NCBI GenBank assembly: GCA_964505785.1
Contig: CAZDJZ010000023.1
Location: 1-38,353 of the forward strand
DNA length: 38,353 nucleotides
From: CAYRTV01 sp964505785
Lineage (GTDB): Bacteria; Acidobacteriota; Aminicenantia; Aminicenantales; Aminicenantaceae
Direction: 5' to 3'
Part shown: positions 24,205 through 32,800 of the stretch, in pieces
Layout: each line of letters begins with the position of its first letter
Numbering within the stretch: the first letter of the stretch is position 1
Notes under the pieces: model-generated
Database searches by the model: none
What the model was told of the DNA's origin: nothing
The model's input: the letters and a program-made list of their open reading frames with translations, nothing else
Program-made: the position numbers and the translations under genes

Positions 24205-25509
24205 ATGACGAAAAAGAAAAACGACCTGCTGTCCTCGTGGAAAGAAATAGCCTCCTACCTTGATTGCGATGTCCGCACAGCGCATAGGTGGGAGAAGGAA
24301 TACGCCCTGCCGGTTCACCGGCTGGGCAAAGGCTCCCGCGCACGGGTTTTCGCTTATGAGCATGAACTGGAAGCCTGGCTGAGGAGGAAGGCTGAGGGTA
24401 AAGACGCAGATAAACAGAGGATCTTTTGGGGCAAGGCAATATCGATTCTGGCGGGCCTTATTATTTTGGGAGGAATAGCGTATTTCGTATATAACTTTTT
24501 GACCTTTGACCGGGAGCCATACGATTTTGATATCAATCAGACACAATTGACCATTCTTAATCAAACGGGGCAGGAACTTTGGCGGTATGATCTTCCGATT
24601 GAGCAAAACTTATCGGAAGAGCATTACCGGAGTCATTTCCAAAATCGTCACTTTGCGGCCGGCCGGGCCCAGTTGCCCATTATCCAATTTAAGGATATCA
24701 ACCGGGATGGACATAAGGAGGTCCTCTTTGCCGTCGCGTATCCCGTGGTCAACGGTAAATTTTATTGCTTTTCCCATAAAGGAGAGGAGCTTTGGTCCAT
24801 CGATCCTGGACGGGAATTGACATTCGGGTCTAAAGTCTATTTGGATGAATACCGTTTTTCAAAATTCTTATCTGATGATCTTACTGGTGATGGATTTGCG
24901 GAAATACTGCTAAGTTCTATCCATACTCCTGAATTTCCCACTCAGCTGCTGCTGTTTGATCATAACGGAAAACAACTGGGTGAGTACTGGCATTCCGGCC
25001 GGATAAGTGACTTTGTTTTTGAGGATATAAACGGCGATGGAATCAAGGATGTCATTATTGGGGGAGTTAATAACCAGTTTGATTGTCCTTTTTTGGCGGT
25101 CTTCGACAGCGAAAATATTTCCGGCTGCTCTCCCAACACGGGCGAGTACGCGTCTGCCGCACTGCAGCCGGGATCGGAAAAATATTATATTCGGATGCCG
25201 TTAACAAAAGTCGGAGCGGCGGTCGGGCCCAATGAAACCTGTGCACGAATTATGAATAGAGGCGAGGGTATTTGGTCGGTGAGCACTCAACCCACATCTT
25301 TGCAATACCGGTTTGCTGAAGATTTCCGGATTTTGGAAATCAAGGATTCGCATACTTTTGAGATGCGTTTCCGGGAAGCGAGAGAGAAAGGTTATATTTC
25401 CGGTGAGCTGGACCAGGCGTATTTGGACAGCCTGAAAGACCAGGTGCGCTGGTATGACGGCGAAAAGTGGGCGGCCGAACCGGCCATGCGGAACCGATGG
25501 GGTAATTAA
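24205..25509 (+). CDS. Membrane-bound HTH regulator with external FG-GAP-like domain, paralogue 2
   Basis: Same architecture as the gene at 18403. The HTH (residues 6-60) is nearly identical. TM is at about 75-95 (ISILAGLIILGGIAYFVYNFL). External acidic loops are 'KDINRDGHKEVLFA', 'DLTGDGFAEILL' and 'DINGDGIKDVIIGGVNNQFD'. It shares 'SPNTGEYASAALQPGSEKYYIRMPLT' and the C-terminal 'VRWYDGEKWAAEPAMRN' with the paralogues. The first ~190 bases are almost identical to paralogue 1, with an exact 135-base run, and then diverge sharply, pointing to gene conversion of the DNA-binding part. The two proteins should therefore recognise the same DNA site while sensing different signals. The downstream secreted partner gene is deleted to a remnant. 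Confidence 0.85.
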   Translation: MTKKKNDLLSSWKEIASYLDCDVRTAHRWEKEYALPVHRLGKGSRARVFAYEHELEAWLRRKAEGKDADKQRIFWGKAISILAGLIILGGIAYFVYNFLTFDREPYDFDINQTQLTILNQTGQELWRYDLPIEQNLSEEHYRSHFQNRHFAAGRAQLPIIQFKDINRDGHKEVLFAVAYPVVNGKFYCFSHKGEELWSIDPGRELTFGSKVYLDEYRFSKFLSDDLTGDGFAEILLSSIHTPEFPTQLLLFDHNGKQLGEYWHSGRISDFVFEDINGDGIKDVIIGGVNNQFDCPFLAVFDSENISGCSPNTGEYASAALQPGSEKYYIRMPLTKVGAAVGPNETCARIMNRGEGIWSVSTQPTSLQYRFAEDFRILEIKDSHTFEMRFREAREKGYISGELDQAYLDSLKDQVRWYDGEKWAAEPAMRNRWGN

Positions 25510-25544
25510 ATCAAAAATCAAAAATCAAAAATGAAAAATGAAAA
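25510..25544. repeat. Heptanucleotide tandem repeat ATCAAAA/ATGAAAA x5
   Basis: Three ATCAAAA followed by two ATGAAAA, starting at the base after the stop codon of regulator 2. Confidence 0.9.
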
Positions 25545-25559
25545 CCCGGGGGAGTGGAT

Positions 25560-25945
25560 CACCTTGTTATTCTTTGGGCTTCTGTGAAGCCCTCAGAATG
25601 ACATAGGGTTCACTTTGAGATTCAGACGTCACTTCGTTCCGGGAATGACAAACAGCACCGCCCAGAATGACACACTCTGTCACCCCTGAGCTGCAGTGCC
25701 TCTTATGTCATCCCCTGAGCCGCGGAGCCTCTTATGTCATCCCCTGAGCCGCGGAGCGGCGACGGGGATCTTAGACGGCTTCGCCGAATGAGCCGGCTTC
25801 GATTCTAAGAAACGACACACATGTCATCCCCGGGACGAGGCACTTTGGGATTCTTCGGGCTTCTGTGAAGCCCTCAGAATGACATAGGGTCTCGTCTAAG
25901 ATTCCCGTCACTCCGTTCCGGGAATGACACAATGGTCGTTCCCGG
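25560..25945. repeat. REP-like cluster upstream of the deleted secreted gene
   Basis: No gene seen. Several elements of the ATGACA/TCTTAGA family occur, including 'GTCATCCCCTGAGCCGCGG' then 'AGCGGCGACGGGGATCTTAG', repeated with small truncations at 25700-25775. The 106-bp stretch 25781-25886 recurs at 34277-34382 with two differences by eye. A 'TTCTTCGGGCTTCTGTGAAG' hairpin element occurs twice. Confidence 0.75.
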
Positions 25946-25981
25946 AATGATATATGAGAATGGGGAACCTACGTTTGGGTA

Positions 25982-26021
25982 TGACAAATTGCGGCAATAA
26001 CTGACATCTGCTGTCATAAAC
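25982..26021 (+). promoter_or_regulatory. Diverged copy of the 10-bp-phased TGACA array
   Basis: TGACA, CGGCA, TGACA and TGTCA start at 25982, 25992, 26002 and 26012, exactly ten bases apart as upstream of 20061. Flanks also match (GTATGACAAAT before; CTTGATAATATTAGGTGAT here against CTTGATGATCTTAGATGAT there), so this is the control region of a lost gene copy. Confidence 0.6.
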
Positions 26022-26058
26022 GGTTTATCGCTTGATAATATTAGGTGATGCTTATATC

Positions 26059-26169
26059 TTGACTCCTGTTTTGAGCGGGTATGTTTTTGTTCCGCTATCG
26101 CGGATGTATCATCAAGTAACTGAGGATAAGGAAAAAGAGGACTATCATGCGCATTCGATGCATAAATAA
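26059..26169 (+). pseudogene. 3' remnant of a secreted SBBP/Ig-like gene
   Basis: The last 37 codons translate to LTPVLSGYVFVPLSRMYHQV followed by TEDKEKEDYHAHSMHK and stop. This matches the end of the 20061-23942 protein (VVPVLSGYIFVPQLRTYQQV, then TADKKREDYQGHSVHK). Just upstream (25978-26050) is sequence matching the 5' control region of that gene, so nearly all of a ~3.9-kb gene has been removed by an internal deletion with a junction near 26050. No start codon or ribosome site is attached. Confidence 0.85.
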
Positions 26170-26257
26170 AACACTGTGATATATTTTGATTCACCAATTT
26201 AAAATCGTTAAAATACCTGATAGTCAGGAATAAACAAATGGGATATTGATAAGGACA

Positions 26258-27820
26258 ATGATAAAAGAGAGCCGTCATTCTAAAATTTCCATTCCGGTCT
26301 GGTCTTTATTTATTCTTTTGGCATCTGTGATTATTTTGATGTATTCTTCATCATTTACAACGGATTACCTGATGAATGACGAAATATCCATTATCGGGCA
26401 GAAATCCGATCCTATGCTGGTTTCGATTATTGATTTTTTCAGAACCGGGAGGCCTTTTGCCGGAATGTTCCGAACCATTGTTTTCAATTTTACGGGCCTT
26501 AATCCAGTCCGTGTCCAGCACATGCGTTTTCTTAATGTATGTTTTATCGTGTTTTTTGGCTCGGTATTGATGTTTTTTTTATGGAAAAGCTCCCGGCAGC
26601 CGCTTTTTTCGTTTCTTATCATCCTTTTTTTTATATCTCAGCTATCCATACAGGCCGTTGCGGGTTATTCTCTTGTGCTGATAAGTTTTCATTTAGCCAT
26701 TTGGCTAAGCCTGGGGGCGTTCTATTTATATTTTTATAGATACAGCTCCGTGTCGAAGACGTTTTTATATATCATCGTTTTTCTCATGTTTTTAGTCGCA
26801 TTGCATACGTTTCAGGTTTACGCTTTTTTTTGTATGATCCCGCTGAGCTACTACATTTTATCAAGCGAAAATCTGGATATCCGCCGAATCACGGTTTTTA
26901 TTGGATTGGCATTCGCCGGCTTTCTTATTTCATTTATTATTTTTCGCCTTGCCTTTCGAAATGAATCCTTCGGGACGTACTTTCTAGTCAAAGATAGCTT
27001 AGAAGGACTGCGGTTTCCTTTACAAGTATTCGGCAACGCTATAAATCCCCTAACGTACTGGAGTGCCTTTAAAATATGGACTTATCCTTATCCATTTCAT
27101 AATTTAGCGCCCCTCGGGAAGATGAAAATCATAGCAGCCATGATCGTAATGGTTTTATGGCTGGGGCTGGCTGCAAGCGCTTTTTTCGCTGAATGGAACG
27201 GAAAGAATAAAAAACAAAAAAGACAGATTCTTATTAAATGGATATTTGTGCTTATTTGTTTACTATTCTGCGGAATTTTTATTTTGGCCGACTCGCCGGT
27301 GCGTATCATCAATCATAGAGCGCATTTGCTGCTTCCATTTACGGGAGTTGTGATTTTCACGGCCGCGTATTCCCTGCAGATTCTTGCCTCAAGGTTTCGG
27401 TTTATGCGAAACGAAATAATTAAAGCTGTCGGTATCATATTTATTATTTTTACTGTATTCGGGGCCCAACGGGGCTTGTCGCAGGGAATTGTCGACCTCA
27501 GGCAGAATCAGTTAAATTTTATCCGGACTGAAATTTCAGCTAAACCGAGGAACGAGATCCGTGACGTGATCGTTTTTATTCCAGAACCTTTTCGACATAT
27601 CAGCCTGCGGGAACCAAATGAAATCTGGTTCGGACAATTCCTGTCCCACCCGAAGCGTTTGGCCAAAAAAAGCCTGTATATATATGCCATGCATACTCTC
27701 GGTATGGAAACGGGAAAGCGGAAGGTTTTAATTGTTTCCAAACGGCCTGACTCGGTTCCTTTTAATACGGTGATCGTCGATTGGGGCAAATATATCCGTG
27801 CTCAACAAGTGCATAAATAA
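26258..27820 (+). CDS. Polytopic membrane protein, possibly GT-C-type glycosyltransferase
   Basis: About 520 residues with 10-12 hydrophobic segments, the first at about 9-30. The loop after TM1 carries 'TTDYLMNDEISIIGQ', with acidic residues where GT-C fold glycosyltransferases place their catalytic Asp/Glu. 'INHRAHLLLPFTGVVIF' in a late loop is also reminiscent. A soluble C-terminal domain of about 95 residues follows ('RNEIRDVIVFIPEPFRHISL ... KRKVLIVSKRPDSVPFNTVIVDWGKYI'). I cannot assign it to a named family. ATG 26258 is preferred over the in-frame TTG 26246, although AAGGA lies very close to it. Its last bases and stop (GTGCATAAATAA) match those of the secreted gene at 23942, hinting at a shared recombination boundary. 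It sits where the second secreted gene would be. Confidence 0.6.
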   Translation: MIKESRHSKISIPVWSLFILLASVIILMYSSSFTTDYLMNDEISIIGQKSDPMLVSIIDFFRTGRPFAGMFRTIVFNFTGLNPVRVQHMRFLNVCFIVFFGSVLMFFLWKSSRQPLFSFLIILFFISQLSIQAVAGYSLVLISFHLAIWLSLGAFYLYFYRYSSVSKTFLYIIVFLMFLVALHTFQVYAFFCMIPLSYYILSSENLDIRRITVFIGLAFAGFLISFIIFRLAFRNESFGTYFLVKDSLEGLRFPLQVFGNAINPLTYWSAFKIWTYPYPFHNLAPLGKMKIIAAMIVMVLWLGLAASAFFAEWNGKNKKQKRQILIKWIFVLICLLFCGIFILADSPVRIINHRAHLLLPFTGVVIFTAAYSLQILASRFRFMRNEIIKAVGIIFIIFTVFGAQRGLSQGIVDLRQNQLNFIRTEISAKPRNEIRDVIVFIPEPFRHISLREPNEIWFGQFLSHPKRLAKKSLYIYAMHTLGMETGKRKVLIVSKRPDSVPFNTVIVDWGKYIRAQQVHK

Positions 27821-27922
27821 TGTTCATTAAATAACGGCAGCATACGACAACAAGCGGCATAAAGCGGACAATATACACCATGAATAAAAAAACGAATCCA
27901 AAGGGACGGCTGCATTAACCGG

Positions 27923-27977
27923 TGTGGAAGAAAATCATTGAAATTATGGTCATAGTGCGTTAAAAATAAATAGAATT
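27923..27977 (+). promoter_or_regulatory. Conserved promoter element C upstream of regulator 3
   Basis: TGTGGAAGAAAA, then -35 TTGAAA (27938-27943), a 17-bp spacer containing TGGTCATAGTGCGT, and -10-like TAAAAA (27961-27966), ending at AGAATT. Third member of the set with elements A and B. Confidence 0.7.
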
Positions 27978-28061
27978 CGATCCTATTCATTCAGGGCTTG
28001 ATGAGATAGAAAATGGGGGAGAAAAGATTGTCAGCGAAATGGAATGAAGGTAAAACTGCAT

Positions 28062-29366
28062 ATGCCCAAGAAGAAAAACGACCTGCTGTCCTCGTGGAAA
28101 GAAATCGCCTCTTATCTTGATTGTGATGTCCGCACAGCCTGCCGCTGGGAGAAAACGTATGGCCTGCCGGTTCACCGGCTGGGAAAGGGCTCCCGAGCCC
28201 GTGTTTTCGCCTACGAACATGAACTGGAAGCCTGGCTGCGGCGCAAGTCGGATGATGAGAATGAGGGTGATTCCCGGCGTTTTTGGAACAAGGCCATTGC
28301 GATTATGGCGGGCCTGATTATTCTGGGCGGGATTTCATATTTTGTTTACAGCTACATAACCTTTGACCGGGAGCCGTTTGAATTTGAGATTAACCGGTCA
28401 ATTTTGACTATACTTAATCAAGATGGAAAAGTTCTTTGGCAGCATGATTTCCAAATTGGTTTTAACTTCAATAAAGAGCTTTACCGTAACAGGTTTCAAA
28501 ACAAGATATTTTCTCATTCCCGCATCGCCCGCATCGAATTACCCGTAATTCAGATAAAAGATATCAACCGGGACGGACATAAGGAAGTATTATTTGCAGT
28601 CACTGAAGTAGTGGATGGCCGGCTTTTCTGTTTTTCCTATAAAGGTAAGGTATTATGGGAAATCCAAACTGGACGGGAATTGACTTTCGGCTCGAAAATA
28701 TATTCGAATGAATACCGCCTGTCGAAATTTTTATCCGCTGACATAGACGGAGACGGTTATTATGAGATAGCGCTCGCTTCAAATCATACGCCTGAATTTC
28801 CGACCCAGTTGCTGCTGCTGAATCATGAAGGCAAACAACTGGGCGCATACTGGAATTCCGGCCGGATAAATGACTTTGTTTTTGACGACATCAACGGCGA
28901 TGGAATCAAGGATATCATCGTTGGAGGGGTTAACAATCAATTTGACAGTCCTTTTATTGCTGTCTTCGACAGCAGGAATATTTCAGGCAGTTCTCCAAAT
29001 ACCGGAGAATACGCGTGCTCCGCATTGGAACCGGGATCGGAAAAATATTATATCCGCTTGCCTTTGACGGATGTTGCCCGTGCCGCCGGACCAAATGAGA
29101 CTATCGGGCAAATAATGCCAAGGGATAATGGTCTTTGGTCTTTTTCGACCTGGCCGGTTAACCTTCAATACCGGTTTGATGTGGATTTCCAGATTTTAGA
29201 AGTGAGGGATTCCCATTCATTTGAGAGGCATTACCGGGAAGCCAGGCAAAAAGGATATGTCTCGGGTGAGATGAAAAAGGCTTATGTTGACAGCTTCAAA
29301 GACCAGGTGCGGTGGTACGACGGCGAAAAATGGGTGACCGAACCGGCTATGCGGAACGAATGGTAG
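28062..29366 (+). CDS. Membrane-bound HTH regulator with external FG-GAP-like domain, paralogue 3
   Basis: Same plan as paralogues 1 and 2, more diverged at the DNA level. The HTH reads 'LLSSWKEIASYLDCDVRTACRWEKTYGLPVHRL' with 'FAYEHELEAWLRRK'. TM is at about 76-97 (AIMAGLIILGGISYFVYSYI). External loops are 'KDINRDGHKEVLFA', 'DIDGDGYYEIAL' and 'DINGDGIKDIIVGGVNNQFD', then 'SPNTGEYACSALEPGSEKYYIRLPLTD'. The recognition helix differs from the others by His-to-Cys (RTACRW against RTAHRW). I chose ATG 28062 because it aligns with the starts of the paralogues (PKKKNDLL); ATG 28044 is in frame and possible. It lies upstream of the secreted gene at 29834, which has a sigma-54 promoter rather than the TGACA array. 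Confidence 0.83.
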   Translation: MPKKKNDLLSSWKEIASYLDCDVRTACRWEKTYGLPVHRLGKGSRARVFAYEHELEAWLRRKSDDENEGDSRRFWNKAIAIMAGLIILGGISYFVYSYITFDREPFEFEINRSILTILNQDGKVLWQHDFQIGFNFNKELYRNRFQNKIFSHSRIARIELPVIQIKDINRDGHKEVLFAVTEVVDGRLFCFSYKGKVLWEIQTGRELTFGSKIYSNEYRLSKFLSADIDGDGYYEIALASNHTPEFPTQLLLLNHEGKQLGAYWNSGRINDFVFDDINGDGIKDIIVGGVNNQFDSPFIAVFDSRNISGSSPNTGEYACSALEPGSEKYYIRLPLTDVARAAGPNETIGQIMPRDNGLWSFSTWPVNLQYRFDVDFQILEVRDSHSFERHYREARQKGYVSGEMKKAYVDSFKDQVRWYDGEKWVTEPAMRNEW

Positions 29367-29369
29367 CCA

Positions 29370-29600
29370 CATGTCATCCTGAGGCTTGCGCAAGCCGCCC
29401 GTGGGGATCTTAGACGGCTTCGCCGGATGAACCGGCACCGATTACGAGAAACGAAGCACTCTAAGATTCCGACGTCGCTTCGCTCCTCGGAATGACATGG
29501 GGCACTCTAAGATCACCGTCACTTCGTTCCGGGAATGACAAGTGGGCGCTCCGGGAATGATCTCCCTATGTCATTCCCGAAGCCGCGGAGCGGCGATGGG
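29370..29600. repeat. REP-like cluster after regulator 3
   Basis: No gene seen. Elements with 'TGTCATCCTGAGGCTTGCG' then 'GGGGATCTTAGACGG' and the CGCCGGATGAACCGG tail, 'CTCTAAGATTCCGACGTCGC' with 'GGAATGACAT', and 'TGTCATTCCCGAAGCCGCGG' fill the first half of the gap before the secreted gene. Confidence 0.7.
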
Positions 29601-29618
29601 GTCAGAACGTAGCAATAC

Positions 29619-29644
29619 CGCACAGGCTGGTGTCTATATGTGCG
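29619..29644. promoter_or_regulatory. Inverted repeat, possible upstream activator site
   Basis: CGCACA (29619-29624) and TGTGCG (29639-29644) are perfect inverted copies 14 bases apart, about 85 bp upstream of the sigma-54 promoter, a usual distance for an enhancer-binding-protein site. Six-base arms can arise by chance. Confidence 0.35.
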
Positions 29645-29726
29645 TCTTACTAACACTGAATGCCTATCTTATCATTCTCTCTATTGTAATTTATTTATAA
29701 ACAACGGGTTAGAAATGAGGATATAT

Positions 29727-29742
29727 TGGCATGATTTTTGCA
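29727..29742 (+). promoter_or_regulatory. Sigma-54 (RpoN) promoter
   Basis: TGGCATGATTTTTGCA has GG at 29728-29729 and GC at 29740-29741 with exactly ten bases between, matching the -24/-12 consensus TGGCAC-N5-TTGCA at all but one position. Transcription would begin near 29753, giving a leader of about 80 bases before ATG 29834. Such promoters need an ATP-hydrolysing activator, none of which is in the window. Confidence 0.75.
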
Positions 29743-29768
29743 ATGTTGAGGCAGTGAAGAAAAATGTG

Positions 29769-29790
29769 AGCGGAGACAACAGACTCCGCT
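29769..29790 (+). other. 5'-leader hairpin
   Basis: AGCGGAG (29769-29775) pairs perfectly with CTCCGCT (29784-29790), loop ACAACAGA, inside the predicted leader of the secreted gene and without a T-run. It may stabilise the mRNA; it is too far from the AAGGAG site to mask it. Confidence 0.5.
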
Positions 29791-29833
29791 GTAGAGATTA
29801 TTTTGAATACACAATAATAAGGAGACATTCATA

Positions 29834-32800
29834 ATGAAAACTGCGGTGAAAATCAGTAGCATTACTTTAATTTTAGGGTTTTTAATTTTCATGATTGCTG
29901 CTGGCGGGAGCGACATAGAAGCCGGCCAGGAACAAGAACTTACGGAAAAATTCCAGATGAGCATAGATTCGGATTTTGGAGATTTTCCCTTATACTTTAT
30001 TACTAATAAGGGGCAAGTGCATGAAAAAGCGCTTTATTATGCCCGAACTCCCAGATTTACGCTTTGGTTGACCCATAGCGGGCTGGTTTTTGACAGCCGT
30101 CAATCGGGTGCACGGGATGTATCCCGCATGGTCTTTATAGAGGCGGATGAATATCCGAAAGTATTCTCCGCAGATGAAGCCTCATATAAAGTCAATTATT
30201 TTCAGAACGATAATCCTGAAGATTGGATAACGGGAATATCAACATCCAAAGCTGTGTATTATGAAAATTTGTATCAGGGGATTGACCTGAAAGTCTATGG
30301 AACCGGACAGAATATTCAATACGATTGGGTTGTGAATCCGGGAGGGGAGCCGGAGTCGATCCGGTTTGCTTTCGATGGCGTGGATTCGGCTCTGATTTCT
30401 GACGAGGGCTGTTTGGTTATTAAGACCGAATTCGGAGAGATGGTGCACCAGTCTCCGGTTACTTTCCAAATCATTGATGGAGAAAAAAAATATATAGAAT
30501 CCGCGTTTAAAACCTGGAAAGACGATGCGTTCGGATTTGAGGTGGGAGAATTTGATCAAAGCCGGCCTCTTTATATCGATCCGTTAATTTTAATATTTTC
30601 TACTTATTTAGGCGGAAATGATTCAGATACTGGATATGGAGTAGCCGTGGACAGTTCAGGAAACAGCTATATCACGGGAAGAACCCAAAGCTCGAATTTT
30701 CCGCTGCAGAATTATTATATGGGTTATCCCGGAGACGGCACCGACGATGTGTTTGTCACAAAAATGTCTGTGGACGGAACCAGCCTGGTCTACTCTACTT
30801 ATATCGGCGCCACAGGGGAAGGCAGCAGTGAAAGCGGGTATGATATCGCGGTGGACAGCTCCGGCTGTGCTTATGTTGTCGGGGAGACATTCAGTTCCAA
30901 TTTTCCCACCGTTAATCCCTATATGACAAATGCCGGCGGACTCGATGCCTTTGTCTGTAAGCTGTCACAGAGCGGGGACAGCCTGGTTTATTCAACATAT
31001 CTCGGCGGCAGCGGTGGAGATTCCGGAAGGGGCATTGCCGTCGACAGCTCCGGGTACGCGTATGTAACGGGTTATATCAACAGTAATGATTATCCCACCG
31101 CCAATCCTTATATGACCGATCCCGGCGACAGCAGTTATGATGCCTTTGTTACGAAACTGTCGCAAGCCGGAAATTCTTTGGAATACTCCACCTATTTAGG
31201 AGGAAGCAGTGAAGGCGGCGGGAATGATTTCGGGACCGGAATCGACATCGATGGAAGCGGGTGCGCTTATGTTACCGGAGACACGATGGGATCGACTTTT
31301 CCCCTTCAAAATGAATATATGACCTATCCGGGCTCTGGAGAAAATGCTTTTGTCACCAAGTTTTCCGCTGCCGGAAACACATTGATCTTTTCAACGTACC
31401 TGGGGGGAACCGACGATGATTATGCTAAAGATATAGCCGTGGATGCATCCGGCTGCGCCTATGTGACGGGATATACGGAAAGCAATGATTTTCCTATGGT
31501 GAATGCTTATCAGGGCAGTTTGGACGGTTATTCGGATGCCTTTGTCACTAAATTTTCCGCGGCGGGGAATACTCTGGAGTATTCCACTTATATCGGCGGT
31601 GAAGACGCCGATGGTGGCTATGGCATTGATGTTGATTCTAACGGCTGTGCTTTTATCACCGGCGAAACCTACAGTTATGATTACCCGGAGGTTGATTCTT
31701 ACATGAGTTATGCCGGCAGCAATGACGCCTTTGTGACCAAGTTTTCCGCTGCTGGCAATACCCTTGAATACTCCACCTTTTTGGGCGGCGGTTCCGGGGG
31801 AGGCGAGGGCGGCCCATCCGACTACGGCAAGGATATTGCCTTTGGTGAACCCAGTTATGTGTATGTAACCGGATATACGGAAAGCACGGATTTTCCGACG
31901 GTCGATGAATATATGAGTGATCCCGGAGACAGTAACAAAGATGCGTTTGTGGCTAAATTCTCAAGCTGTATAGATGTAGAAACATTTTCATTATTGTCAC
32001 CGGAAAACGGCGCGGCGGACCAGGATATTAATGTCCAGCTCGATTGGGAAGACGCCCCCAATGCCACATCCTATGACGTCTATTTTGGAACGACCTATCC
32101 GGCTTCCTTCGAAGTCAATGTTCTCGACAGTTTTTATGAACCCGGACCTTTAGCCTATGAGCAGACGTATTATTGGAGAATCGTGGCTAAAAATGAATGC
32201 TCCGAAGTTTCCTGCTGTGAATGGGTGTTTACCACGACTCATTCTCCCACGATTATTATTGACGGAACGGTCACATGCGGAGGCAGCGGGCTCGCAGGTG
32301 TAGCCCTCACCGGTCTTCCGGCAGAGCCGTCTACAAGCGGAACCGGATATTATACCGATATTGCGGATTACGGCTGGTCGGGAACTGTGATTCCCGCTCT
32401 GGCGGGATACAGTTTTGTTCCTATGCTGCGGACATACGCCAACGAAACAAGTGACCAGCTGAATCAGGATTATGCGGCTTCACTGGATACTTACACCATT
32501 TCCGGAACTGTTTTTGAAGGCAGCTCCTATCTGGATTCTGTCGTATTGACCGGATTGCCGGGAACTCCGGCAACAGACGGTTCGGGTCTGTACAGCGATT
32601 CCGTGCCTTATGGCTGGAGTGGAACCGTGACTCCTGTATTGACCGGCTATCGATTCAATCCGGCATCCCGCTCATACTCGAGTATCAGCAGCAGTTACAC
32701 TGAGCAGAATTATTATGCGTTTCCCGGATATCACTCCTCCCCCTCCGAATATCAAGTGGTTCCGGAAGTGCTGTGGGCTCCTGCGACAGGCGGCGGTACC

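Noticed and set aside
29640..29834. 64-codon ORF ahead of the second secreted gene
   Set aside because: It spans the sigma-54 promoter and the leader hairpin, has no ribosome site and no recognisable protein features.
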